Origin: Paenibacillus sp. MSJ-34
GTDB lineage: Bacteria; Bacillota; Bacilli; Paenibacillales; Paenibacillaceae
DNA: 64,000 nucleotides
Direction: 5' to 3'
Assembly: GCF_018918005.1 (NCBI RefSeq)
Contig: NZ_JAHLPR010000006.1
Location: forward strand, 62,001-126,000
In this document: piece after piece, positions 43,626 through 51,956 of the stretch
Numbering within the stretch: position 1 is the first letter of the stretch
Layout: the number at the start of each line of letters is the position of its first letter
Made by a program: the position numbers and the translations under genes
Notes under the pieces: generated by a model
What the model saw: only the letters and a program-made list of their open reading frames with translations
What the model was told of the DNA's origin: nothing
The model's database searches: none

Positions 43626-44624
43626 ATGCAATTGCGCAAGGTGAAAATTGTCGGAACGGGAAAATATTTGCCGAAACGAACGGTGACGGACGAAGAAATG
43701 GACCGTTTGCTCGGCGTCGCGAAGGGATGGGTGCGCAGCAAAGCGAATGTATGCGTCCGCCATTTCGCCGAACGTGAAACGGCGTCCGAAATGGGGGCTC
43801 AAGCGGCATATGCGGCGCTGGAGAATGCCGGCCTTGCCTTTGGCGATATCGATTGCCTGGTGTGCACGAGCGGAACGATGCAGCAGCCGATCCCATGCAC
43901 GGCGGCGCTTATACAGAAAGCGATGGGACAGGAGCAATCCGGCGTGCCGTGTTTCGATATCAACTCCACTTGCCTCAGCTTTGTGGTGGGACTCGATGTG
44001 ATGTCCTATTTGGTGCAAGCGGGGCGTTACCGGCGCGTATTGTTTGTCGCCACCGAGATCGCCTCCGCCGGACTGAATTGGAAGCAGAAGGAGAGTGCGG
44101 CGCTGTTCGGCGACGGGGCGGCCGCGGTTATTGTCGAGCGCTCCGGGGAAGGAGACTCGTCCGGTATCGTGCATTCTTCCATGCAAACGTTCGGGCAAGG
44201 CGCGGCGTTCTCGGAAATCCGCGGCGGCGGCAGCAGCTTGCACGCGAGCCGTTACGAGCAAGCCGGCGCAGCGGATTATTTATTCGATATGAACGGCCCG
44301 GCGATGTTCAAGTTTGCGTCGAAGCTGCTGCCCGGCTTCGTGGATCGGCTGCTCGGCGAAGCCGGCGTCCGGATGGGCGACTTCCGCGCGGTCATTCCGC
44401 ATCAAGGCAGCGCCATGGCGATGCGGCTAATGTGCCGGAAGCTTGGGATTCATGACGATCAGTTGATGGATATTACGGCCGATCACGGCAATACGATCGC
44501 CGCCTCGATTCCGATGGGAATTCATGAAGCGATAAGGCGCGGCCGCATCAACCGCGGCGATCGGGTATTGCTGCTTGGAACGTCGGCAGGGCTGTCGATC
44601 GGAGGAATGATCCTTGACTATTAA
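43626..44624 (+). CDS. 3-oxoacyl-ACP synthase III family (FabH/OleA-like) condensing enzyme
   Basis: A 332-residue thiolase-fold enzyme. The catalytic triad is intact: Cys116 (DINSTCLSF), His259 (IPHQGSAMAM) and Asn289 (DHGNTIAASIP), plus FGDGAAAVIVE. It would condense or transfer an acyl group from CoA or ACP. As the first gene of a seven-gene operon with no other fatty-acid synthesis genes, it is more likely a specialised-metabolism KAS III than housekeeping FabH. AAGGAGG precedes the ATG. The upstream gap holds GGTACTA twice (43534-43540, 43550-43556) but no clear promoter. Confidence 0.9.
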   Translation: MQLRKVKIVGTGKYLPKRTVTDEEMDRLLGVAKGWVRSKANVCVRHFAERETASEMGAQAAYAALENAGLAFGDIDCLVCTSGTMQQPIPCTAALIQKAMGQEQSGVPCFDINSTCLSFVVGLDVMSYLVQAGRYRRVLFVATEIASAGLNWKQKESAALFGDGAAAVIVERSGEGDSSGIVHSSMQTFGQGAAFSEIRGGGSSLHASRYEQAGAADYLFDMNGPAMFKFASKLLPGFVDRLLGEAGVRMGDFRAVIPHQGSAMAMRLMCRKLGIHDDQLMDITADHGNTIAASIPMGIHEAIRRGRINRGDRVLLLGTSAGLSIGGMILDY

Positions 44625-45837
44625 GAGCGGTATGGCGAAGCTGAGCGTGTTGCTAACCGGCGGGAGGGCGCCGGCGACGCTTGAGCTGGCGAGAATGCTG
44701 GCGGAAGCGGGTCACCGGGTATCCGCGGCGGAGAGCCAGCCTTATCATTTATGCCGGTTGTCCCGCCACGTTGCGGAACGGTTTGCGCTGCCGAAGCCGG
44801 CGGACGATCCGGAAGCGTATGTCGCGGCATTGGAGGACATGGTCCGGGAGCATCGAATCGATATCCTGATTCCGACCTGTGAGGAGATTTTCTACATCGC
44901 CGCCGGATTGGAACGGTTATCGAAGCATTGCACGGTCGTGGCCGATTCGTTCGACAAATTGCTGCGTCTCCACAATAAATGGACTTTCATCGAAGCGGCC
45001 GCCCGATCCGGGTTCGCCGTGCCGCGAACTTCGCTGATCGCTTCGCCGGAGCAATGGGCGGATGCGGTCAAGCGATATCCCGTCCGCGACGGGCTCGTCA
45101 TGAAGCCGGTCTATTCGCGGGCCGCGGCCAACGTGCTGATCCGGCTCCCCGGCGAAACCGCCGCCCCGGGCCGGCAGGCGCCCGAATGGGACGAAGCGGG
45201 GCGGTCGGCGACGCCCGAACGGCCTTGGGTCGCCCAACAGTACGTGGAAGGCCGGGCGATATGTACGTACAGCGTCGCGTACCGCGGGACGCTGCTGGCG
45301 CATGCGGCCTATGCGGCGCAATATACGATGGGGAAGGGCGCATGCATCTATTTCGAACCGCTGTCCCATCCGGCCGCGATGCAATGGGTCGAACGTTTCG
45401 TCCGCGCTCAAGGCTTTACCGGGCAAATCGCTTTCGATTTGATCGAAACGCCCGCCGGCGCATTGCTGCCGCTCGAGTGCAATCCCCGCGCGACGAGCGG
45501 GATTCATTTGTTTCGCGGGACGCCCGGATTGGACAGGGTGCTGCTAGCGCCCGAGACGCATGAGGGGCCGCCGCTTGTCCCGCGTACGGCGGAAGGTTCG
45601 ATGGTCGGGATCGCTATGCTTGCGTTCGGCTTGCGGGGCGGCGTTTCCCGCAAAGCCTGGGGGAAGTGGATCAAGTCGTTCGTCCGCGGGAAGGATGTCG
45701 TCTTTCGGTGGTCGGATCCGCTGCCTTTCTGGGAGCAGGTCAACGTATTAAGGACGCTGCGGAGCGTCGGCAAACGGCGCCGCCTGTCTTTGCTCGAAGC
45801 GGCGACTTACGATATTGAATGGAATGGTGAGCGATGA
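44614..45837 (+). CDS. ATP-grasp domain ligase
   Basis: A 407-residue ATP-grasp enzyme of the carbamoyl-phosphate-synthase-like group: N-terminal Rossmann-type part (LSVLLTGGRAPATLELARML), ATP-binding Lys in LVMKPVYSRAA, and the metal-binding stretch IAFDLIETPAGALLPLECNPRATSGIHLF (the E...N pair). Such enzymes activate a carboxylate as acyl phosphate and join it to an amine or thiol. The start is TTG 44614, supported by GGAGG eight bases upstream and by an 11-nt overlap with the previous gene; ATG 44632 is an alternative. The substrate is unknown. Confidence 0.85.
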   Translation: MTIKSGMAKLSVLLTGGRAPATLELARMLAEAGHRVSAAESQPYHLCRLSRHVAERFALPKPADDPEAYVAALEDMVREHRIDILIPTCEEIFYIAAGLERLSKHCTVVADSFDKLLRLHNKWTFIEAAARSGFAVPRTSLIASPEQWADAVKRYPVRDGLVMKPVYSRAAANVLIRLPGETAAPGRQAPEWDEAGRSATPERPWVAQQYVEGRAICTYSVAYRGTLLAHAAYAAQYTMGKGACIYFEPLSHPAAMQWVERFVRAQGFTGQIAFDLIETPAGALLPLECNPRATSGIHLFRGTPGLDRVLLAPETHEGPPLVPRTAEGSMVGIAMLAFGLRGGVSRKAWGKWIKSFVRGKDVVFRWSDPLPFWEQVNVLRTLRSVGKRRRLSLLEAATYDIEWNGER

Positions 45838-46817
45838 AAGCATTCGTAACCGGTGGAACCGGGTTTCTGGGAAGCCGCTTGGCAAAGCGGCTTGTCCAAG
45901 CGGGTTGGGACGTGAGCGCTTCGGGACGCAACGAAGAAGCGGGCGCGTCGCTGGAACGGGAAGGGATCCGCTTTGTGCGCGCGGATTTGCGGGACGATGA
46001 ACGGATCGCCGCCGCCTGCGCCGGCCAAGACGCCGTCTTTCATTGCGGCGCGCTGTCGTCGCTGTGGGGGCCCTACCGCGAGTTTTACGATTGCAATGTC
46101 CGGGGAACGGAGCATGTGATCGCAGGCTGTCGGCGGCATGGAGTCGGCCGGTTGGTCTATGTCTCGACGCCGAGCGTCTATTATGACGGCACGCATCGGT
46201 TCATGGTGACCGAATCCTCGCCGCTGCCCGCGGTGTTCGCCAATGCCTATGCTCATACGAAACGGCTTGCGGAACTGGCGGTGGATCGCGCGCACGATGC
46301 GGGTTTGCCCGCGATCATCCTACGGCCCCGCGCTATATTCGGTCCCGGCGACCGCACGATTCTGCCGCGGTTCATCCGGGCGAATCGCTCCTTTGGCGTG
46401 CCGCTGTTCGGCGGCGGGAACATCGAGATGGACTTGACCTATGTCGACAATGTGGTGGAGGCGCTCGTTCGATGCTCCGAAGCGCCGCGGCAAGCGCTCG
46501 GCAGAACGTTTAACATTACGAACGGCGAGCCGGTCCGCTTTATCGACGTGGTAGAGCGGCTGTTCGCTATGCTTGACGAGCCGCTGCGGCTAAGGCCGAT
46601 GCCCTATCGGGCCGCCTATTTGCTTGCCGCGGCGATGGAAGCGGCGGCGAAGCTTCGGCCGGGGGGGAGCGAGCCGCAATTGACCCGCTACTCGGTCGGC
46701 TTGCTCGGACGCAGCCAAACGCTCGATATTACCGCGGCGAGAACGCTGCTTGGTTACCGTCCGCGGATCGGTATCGAGGCGGGATTGGAGGCGTTCGCGG
46801 AATGGTGGATGTCATGA
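45834..46817 (+). CDS. NAD(P)-dependent epimerase/3-beta-HSD-type reductase
   Basis: A 327-residue extended SDR: GGTGFLGSRLAKRL nucleotide-binding motif, VSTPSVYYDG, active-site Tyr/Lys in NAYAHTKRLAELAV, and LRPRAIFGPGDRTILPRFIR. It resembles the 3-beta-hydroxysteroid-dehydrogenase branch, which includes OleD of long-chain olefin synthesis, where it reduces a beta-keto acid made by OleA. With a KAS III two genes upstream, a beta-keto reduction is a reasonable inference. Coupled to the ATP-grasp gene by an ATGA overlap. Confidence 0.87.
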   Translation: MKAFVTGGTGFLGSRLAKRLVQAGWDVSASGRNEEAGASLEREGIRFVRADLRDDERIAAACAGQDAVFHCGALSSLWGPYREFYDCNVRGTEHVIAGCRRHGVGRLVYVSTPSVYYDGTHRFMVTESSPLPAVFANAYAHTKRLAELAVDRAHDAGLPAIILRPRAIFGPGDRTILPRFIRANRSFGVPLFGGGNIEMDLTYVDNVVEALVRCSEAPRQALGRTFNITNGEPVRFIDVVERLFAMLDEPLRLRPMPYRAAYLLAAAMEAAAKLRPGGSEPQLTRYSVGLLGRSQTLDITAARTLLGYRPRIGIEAGLEAFAEWWMS

Positions 46818-48142
46818 AAGGCAAATGGACCGTTATACAACATTATATGCGAACCAAATACGGCCATCGTTGGAGCGGCAGAGAAGCGTTCGAAGCATGG
46901 CAGGAATCGCGCGTTCTCCGTCATTTGGAATGGGTGCGCCGCGCGTCGCCTTTTTACGCCGAGCTGTGGGGGAACCGCCCCCTTTCGGAGTGGAGGGATT
47001 TTCCTGCGATCGACAAAGAGCTCATGATGGAGCATTTCGATCGGTTGAATACGGCGGGGATCGGCAAAGACGAAGCGTTTGACATCGCGCGGAAAGCGGA
47101 GGAGACGCGGGATTTCACGCCGGCGATCGGCGACGTCAGCGTAGGTCTTTCCTCCGGAACGTCAGGCAACCGGGGCATTTTCCTGATCAGCGGCCGCGAA
47201 CGGCTCGCCTGGGCAGGCACCGTGCTAGCCAAGACGCTGCCGCGAGGGCTCCTGCGGCGCGAGCGAATCGCCTTCTTCCTTCGGGCAAACAACAATTTAT
47301 ACAGTACCGTGCGCAGCAGCAGACTGGAGTTCGCCTTCTTCGATTTGCTCGATCCGTTCGAAGAGCATCTGGCCAGATTGCAGCAGTACGATCCGACGCT
47401 GTTGATCGCTCCGCCATCCGTATTGCGCATGTTGGCGGGCGCGGTTCGCGATTCCCGGCTTGCCGTAACGCCGCGTAAAATGATATCGGTCGCCGAAGTG
47501 CTCGACCCGATCGACCGGCGTTATATCGAAGACGCCTTCGGGCAGGCGGCTCATCAAGTATATCAATGTACGGAAGGGTTTCTGGCGGCAACATGCGCTC
47601 ACGGCACGCTTCATCTCAACGAGGATGTCGTCTGTATCCAAAAGGAATATGCGGACGAGAAGTTGCGCAAATTCGTTCCGATCGTCACCGATTTTTCCAG
47701 GACGACGCAGCCGATCGTGCGATACCGCTTGAACGATTTGCTGACGGAGCGGCTCGAGCCGTGCCCGTGCGGTTCGGTGATGACGGCGATCGAATCGATC
47801 GAGGGGAGATGCGACGACCTGTTTTATTTTCCCCCGGTTCGCGGCGGGTTCGCTCGGTTGATTCCGGTATTTCCCGATTTCCTTACCAGAGCGGTGATCG
47901 GTTCCTCGGCGGAAATTGAAGAATATCAAATCGTCCAGCATTCGCCGGACAAGATCGAAATTTCGCTGCGGACCGCAGATCGGTCCCGGGCGCAGGTTCA
48001 AGGGCAGGTCGCGGATCGAATCGCCGAACTATGCCGCAAGTTGGATTGCCGGGTGCCGGATATCGCGTTCTCGGCGTACCGGTTTATTCCCGGCGTGCGG
48101 AAGCTGCGCAGAGTGGAGAGGAGATGCGCCGTTGAACGTTAG
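46814..48142 (+). CDS. Adenylate-forming enzyme, PaaK/F390-synthetase-like
   Basis: A 442-residue ANL-superfamily enzyme of the phenylacetate-CoA ligase / coenzyme F390 synthetase-related group. The phosphate-binding motif is SVGLSSGTSGNRGIF; conserved YQCTEGFLA and the FSRTTQPIVRYRLNDLL region follow, with a CPCG zinc-type motif. It activates a carboxylic acid as acyl-AMP and may pass it to CoA or directly to a nucleophile. ATG 46814 overlaps the preceding stop (ATGA); ATG 46802 is an alternative. It is not close to the OleC beta-lactone synthetases by eye. Confidence 0.82.
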   Translation: MKGKWTVIQHYMRTKYGHRWSGREAFEAWQESRVLRHLEWVRRASPFYAELWGNRPLSEWRDFPAIDKELMMEHFDRLNTAGIGKDEAFDIARKAEETRDFTPAIGDVSVGLSSGTSGNRGIFLISGRERLAWAGTVLAKTLPRGLLRRERIAFFLRANNNLYSTVRSSRLEFAFFDLLDPFEEHLARLQQYDPTLLIAPPSVLRMLAGAVRDSRLAVTPRKMISVAEVLDPIDRRYIEDAFGQAAHQVYQCTEGFLAATCAHGTLHLNEDVVCIQKEYADEKLRKFVPIVTDFSRTTQPIVRYRLNDLLTERLEPCPCGSVMTAIESIEGRCDDLFYFPPVRGGFARLIPVFPDFLTRAVIGSSAEIEEYQIVQHSPDKIEISLRTADRSRAQVQGQVADRIAELCRKLDCRVPDIAFSAYRFIPGVRKLRRVERRCAVER

Positions 48143-49286
48143 CATCGTTTTATACGACCGCGATACGATCGATCGCCTGCCGTGGCCCGATACGGATGAC
48201 GGCCGTTATGCCCGGCGTTTTTTGCTGCCGCTGATGAAGGAAACGCCGCAACATTACATTGCGAATGTCCGAACGCGCCTGTACGCGCTCGTTGTCCGCG
48301 GACATGTGCTGCCGGTTACGGTCAACGAGGAGGAATATAGCAATTCTTACGTCTGTTCCCCATATACTCACTATGTCAGCTATGCCAAAGAAGAGCTCGC
48401 CATGCTGCGAAGCCGGCTCGTCCGGAAGGCTCTGGAGCCTGTGGCAAGCGGAATCGGATGGCTGCTGAAAGCCGGGAAAATGAATCGGACGGTACATGTA
48501 AACAACTGGCTGCTCTCTACGAACTTATACCCGGATATGGACGACGGCCTGTACGAAGCGATTGTCTCTTATCTTGTCGGGAAATTCCCGAACTATGCGA
48601 TCGTTTTCCGTTCGCTGAACGGGGCGACGGACGGTCCGCTGCTCCAAACGATGCGGACGCTCGGCTGTACGATGGTGCCGAGCCGCCAAATTTATATATT
48701 GCCCCCGAACGGGCAAGGACATGGCAACGCGAAGGCGCGTTGGCTGCTGAAACGGGATTATTCGCTTTTGGAAAAACAAGGCTACGAAATTGTCGAGGCG
48801 GACCGTTTGCAGGCATCCGATGTCCCGCGCATAACGGAACTGTACAATGCGCTATATTTGCATAAATATTCGTTTCATAATCCGCAATTTCAGGAACGCT
48901 TCATCGAACTGGCGCGGCGGGACGGTATTTTGCGGCTTTGCGCGCTGCGCAAAAACGGCAAAATCGATGCCGTGCTCGGATATTACGTCCGCCACGGGAA
49001 GATGACGACGCCGTTGTTCGGGTACGATACCGATTTGCCGCAGGAAACCGGCCTGTATCGCATGCTCTCGGCCGTCTTGATCGATATCGCAGGGCGGAAC
49101 GGCTGCCTGCTGCACGAAAGCTCCGGGGCCGCCCAATTCAAACGCAACCGCGGCGCGGTCGCCCATATCGAGTACAGCGCGGTGTACGAGCGGCACCTGC
49201 CCCTGCGGCGGCGCTGGTGCTGGAGGGGGCTGGCTGCGGTATTGGAGCGGATCGGCGTACCGATTATTCGGAAATATAAATTGTAA
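48132..49286 (+). CDS. GNAT/FemX-like acyltransferase fold protein, unassigned
   Basis: A 384-residue protein. The N-terminal ~170 residues are unfamiliar (YDRDTIDRLPWPDTDDGRYARRF); the C-terminal half resembles a GNAT/FemABX-type fold (DVPRITELYNALYLHKYSFHNPQF, LRKNGKIDAVLGYYVRHGKMTTPLFGYD, HESSGAAQFKRNRGA). It may transfer an acyl or aminoacyl group in the cluster pathway. The start is TTG 48132, with AGGAG eight bases upstream and an 11-nt overlap with the previous gene; the open frame back to 47916 is only overlap. The assignment to a fold is tentative. Confidence 0.65.
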   Translation: MNVSIVLYDRDTIDRLPWPDTDDGRYARRFLLPLMKETPQHYIANVRTRLYALVVRGHVLPVTVNEEEYSNSYVCSPYTHYVSYAKEELAMLRSRLVRKALEPVASGIGWLLKAGKMNRTVHVNNWLLSTNLYPDMDDGLYEAIVSYLVGKFPNYAIVFRSLNGATDGPLLQTMRTLGCTMVPSRQIYILPPNGQGHGNAKARWLLKRDYSLLEKQGYEIVEADRLQASDVPRITELYNALYLHKYSFHNPQFQERFIELARRDGILRLCALRKNGKIDAVLGYYVRHGKMTTPLFGYDTDLPQETGLYRMLSAVLIDIAGRNGCLLHESSGAAQFKRNRGAVAHIEYSAVYERHLPLRRRWCWRGLAAVLERIGVPIIRKYKL

Positions 49287-49304
49287 ACGGAAAGGAAAGA
49301 TGTT

Positions 49305-50177
49305 ATGAGTAAACATCGGGACGATCATGCGGCGAGACCGGTCGCGTTCGTGACCGGAAGCTCGAGCGGCTTCGGCCTGCTTACTTCCGTCTCGCTTGCC
49401 CGGAGCGGCTATCTCGTCATGGCGACGATGAGAGATACGGACAAGCGGCATGAATTGCTGCGGCAGGCGTCGGCTCATGGCGTAAGCGAATCGATCCGCG
49501 TCCTGGAGATGGATGTAACCGACCGCCGGGCCGCCCTTGAGGCCGTCTCCTCCGTCATTGAGCAATACGGCGCCATCGACGTGTTGGTCAATAACGCCGG
49601 TTTCGCCGTCGGCGGCGTGGTCGAGGAGATTGAGATGGACGCTTGGCGAAGCCAGATGGAAACGAACGTGTTCGGCTTAATCGCCGTCACGAAGTCAGTC
49701 CTTCCCTCTATGCGCGAACGGGGCAAAGGATTGATCGTCAATATCGGCAGCATCAGCGGCAGGATCGGTTTTCCGGGCTATGCGCCGTATGCGGCGTCCA
49801 AGTTCGCGGTGGAAGGTTTCAGCGAGGCGCTGCGCCTGGAAATGCTGCCGTTCGGCGTTCATGTCGTTCTGATCGAGCCGGGCGCTTACAACACCGCGAT
49901 CTGGGAGAAAGGGTTCGATCAGATTCGATCCCGTCCCGATTCGCCGTATCGCCCCGTACTGCAAGCCGTTCTGCGCTATTCCCGCAAAACCGCCTCCGAA
50001 GCTTCCGATCCGCAGGAAGTAGCGGATCTCATTGTCCGGCTGGCGAAGGATCCCGCCCCGAGACTTCGGTACACGTTAGGCAAGGGCAATCGCATTTCTT
50101 TGCTCGGCAAAACGCTGCTCCCATGGAAATGGTTCGAGCGAATCGTCATGAACATGTTGAAATCTCTGTCCAAATAG
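49305..50177 (+). CDS. Classical short-chain dehydrogenase/reductase
   Basis: A 290-residue SDR: cofactor motif TGSSSGFGLLTS, NNAG, catalytic Ser in IGSISGRIG and Tyr/Lys in YAPYAASKFAVEGFSEALRLE. ATMRDTDKR after strand 2 suggests NADP preference (Arg after the glycine motif), which is inference. Resembles keto-reductases acting on lipid-like substrates. Starts 18 bases after the previous gene with GGAAAGG upstream. Confidence 0.9.
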   Translation: MSKHRDDHAARPVAFVTGSSSGFGLLTSVSLARSGYLVMATMRDTDKRHELLRQASAHGVSESIRVLEMDVTDRRAALEAVSSVIEQYGAIDVLVNNAGFAVGGVVEEIEMDAWRSQMETNVFGLIAVTKSVLPSMRERGKGLIVNIGSISGRIGFPGYAPYAASKFAVEGFSEALRLEMLPFGVHVVLIEPGAYNTAIWEKGFDQIRSRPDSPYRPVLQAVLRYSRKTASEASDPQEVADLIVRLAKDPAPRLRYTLGKGNRISLLGKTLLPWKWFERIVMNMLKSLSK

Positions 50178-50214
50178 TGTCATAGTAAAGGTACGACAAA
50201 CTGGAGAGTGATGC

Positions 50215-51297
50215 ATGATGACTTTGTTTACCGATGAAACCGTAAAAGCCGTCAGGGAGCAATCGATACAAGCGGATCGAACCGGCGTACCCACGCGGCT
50301 AATGCTGGATACCGTTTATGAACAAGGCTTGTTTAAGCTGTTCGTGCCCGAAGCGCTAGGCGGACGAATGTGCTCGTTGCCGGACGCGCTGCGCATCTAC
50401 GAAGAGGCCTCGCGGATCGACGGCAATTTCGGCTGGTTGATTACGATCGGCGCCGGGGGCGGTTTCTTCGCTCCGTTCATCGAGCCGCCGGTATCCGAGC
50501 GGATGTTTGCTCCCCGAGACGCGGTCATTGCCGGGAGCGGAACCGCCGGCGGAACGGCTAAACGGGTGGAAGGCGGTTATGTGGCGAGCGGCCGATGGAA
50601 ATTTTGCAGCGGCTCGACGCATGCGACCGTTTTTACGGCTAATTGTATCATCGAGGAAGAGGGAGCGCGGCCGGATGGGAATGCGGAGGTGCGTTCGTTT
50701 GTGTTTTGGCCGGATCAAGTACATATTGTGCGGGATTGGAACGCGTTCGGTTTAAAAGCGACGGAGAGCCATACGATCGAAGTAACGGAGGCGTTCGTGC
50801 CGGAAGAAATGACATTTAGCATTTTCAGCGATCATTATTACTATGACCATCCGGTGTACCGCTACCCGTTCCTGCAGTTTGCGCAAGCTACCTTTGCCGC
50901 GGTCGCCGCGGGGATCGGACGCCATTTCTTCGAGGAAGCCCGGGAGGTACTGCGGCAGAAGCGGGAAGCGTGGCAAGGCGCGGATCGATACGAGTTTGTA
51001 CGGCAAACCGTCGAACGGCATGAGGAGCGGCTGCGGCACAGCGTGGCTGAATTTTACGACACGGTGAATTCGTCTTGGTCGAGGCATGCGGCAGGGAACG
51101 AGCTGTCCGACGAAGAACTGCAGCTGGTTTCCCGGCAATGCCATCAAACGGCGAGAGCGGCTTTGCAAGGCGCGCAATCGGTGTTCCCGTATATGGGCAT
51201 CGGCGCTGTTATGGAGGACGCGCCGATCAATCGGATTTGGCGCGATCTGCATACGGCCTGCCAGCATTCGTTGCTCGTGCCGTTTTACGAGATGTAG
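50215..51297 (+). CDS. Acyl-CoA dehydrogenase-like flavoenzyme
   Basis: A 360-residue protein of the acyl-CoA dehydrogenase / flavin-dependent monooxygenase fold (HsaA/DszC-like): N-terminal helical domain (GLFKLFVPEALGGRMCSLPDALRIYEEASRIDGNFGWL), middle beta domain (IAGSGTAGGTAKRVEGGYVASGRWKFCSGSTHATVF) and C-terminal helical bundle ending RIWRDLHTACQHSLLVPF. The catalytic Glu of true dehydrogenases is not evident, so it may be a monooxygenase or an oxidase. Last gene of the seven-gene operon. A weak GC hairpin follows at 51302-51321. Confidence 0.82.
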   Translation: MMTLFTDETVKAVREQSIQADRTGVPTRLMLDTVYEQGLFKLFVPEALGGRMCSLPDALRIYEEASRIDGNFGWLITIGAGGGFFAPFIEPPVSERMFAPRDAVIAGSGTAGGTAKRVEGGYVASGRWKFCSGSTHATVFTANCIIEEEGARPDGNAEVRSFVFWPDQVHIVRDWNAFGLKATESHTIEVTEAFVPEEMTFSIFSDHYYYDHPVYRYPFLQFAQATFAAVAAGIGRHFFEEAREVLRQKREAWQGADRYEFVRQTVERHEERLRHSVAEFYDTVNSSWSRHAAGNELSDEELQLVSRQCHQTARAALQGAQSVFPYMGIGAVMEDAPINRIWRDLHTACQHSLLVPFYEM

Positions 51298-51383
51298 GGA
51301 CTAGGGGCAGGGCGGCCCCCTTTCGAACCGTTAGCCGTTAGCAGGGCGATCGACCGGTGGGGCAGGCTGCCGAATCCTGATGT

Positions 51384-51570
51384 CCATTGGATATTGTCCA
51401 ACGTTTTTTCGATAAACACTCCATCCTTCGACTTTTCATTGGAATTGTTCCAATGGAATCTTCGGAAATGCGGCCGAATGGCCGAAAAGAGAGGAATATA
51501 CCGGATGTTTTCCAATGGATTCCCGTTTTAATCGGCAATTCCGCATGATTTGCTGGACATTTTCCAATGG
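51384..51570. repeat. Four-motif intergenic array, CATTGGA type (array 6)
   Basis: 21-bp motifs at 51384-51404 and 51436-51456 (forward, yCATTGGA...TCCAAyG) and at 51498-51518 and 51550-51570 (inverted, ...TTTTCCAATGG), with start distances 52, 62 and 52 bp. Motif 2 contains CATTGGAA-TTG-TTCCAATG, a perfect palindrome. The sequence differs from the TGTTGTA and TAACGGA arrays but the spacing is the same. Otherwise the region 51322-51613 is empty. Confidence 0.7.
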
Positions 51571-51613
51571 CGGAAAACCGGCGAATGCAGGAGCCTCGCT
51601 CCCGCAACGCATA

Positions 51614-51660
51614 GAAGGGGCTGCGCCCACAGTCGCAACGACTGCAGGGACAGCCCCTTC
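51614..51660. terminator. Strong hairpin after the sigJ-like remnant
   Basis: GAAGGGGCTG pairs perfectly with CAGCCCCTTC, with an inner ACAGTCG/CGACTG stem. The stem suits a terminator for minus-strand transcription from pdxK and the sigma remnant; the T run is poor. Confidence 0.55.
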
Positions 51661-51941
51661 GTCTCGGGAACCGCGCTAAATCTGCGGGTTCGCCTTCGTC
51701 CGCGCTCAGCATCGATCGCATCGTGCCCGGAGGAAGGAACCGGTTCGCTTGGAAGCCGGTTCGTCTTTTGTCCGGCGCGGCTGAATATTTTCCGGCAGTT
51801 GTCCGCGGATTTCCCTACGATATCGGCAATTTCCGCATACTCGCAGCCGTAGGCGTACCTTTCCGACACCGTTCCGAGCAGCCTGTACGCGATGGATAAG
51901 AGCAGCGGCCGATAGTCGGTATAGCCCTGTTCCAAATCCAT
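51661..51941 (-). pseudogene. SigJ-like ECF sigma factor with internal deletion
   Basis: The frame starts LEQGYTDYRPLLLSIAYRLLGTVSE, the N-terminus of SigJ-type sigma factors, and jumps at about residue 27 to YAEIADIVGKSADNCRKIFSRAGQK, the region 4 helix-turn-helix. The intervening ~90 residues of regions 2 and 4.1 are missing, and the usual C-terminal SnoaL-like domain is unrecognisable. The gene is therefore dead; the nominal open frame runs on to 51528 through a hairpin. Confidence 0.8.
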
Positions 51942-51956
51942 AGTTGCGTCCTTCCG

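Noticed and set aside
43626-46817. Calling the cluster a standard OleABCD olefin pathway
   Set aside because: No OleB-type alpha/beta hydrolase and no OleC-like beta-lactone synthetase; only the KAS III and the reductase fit loosely.
47916-48131. N-terminal extension of the GNAT-like protein
   Set aside because: It overlaps the end of the adenylating enzyme and has Arg-rich shadow composition; TTG 48132 has AGGAG upstream.
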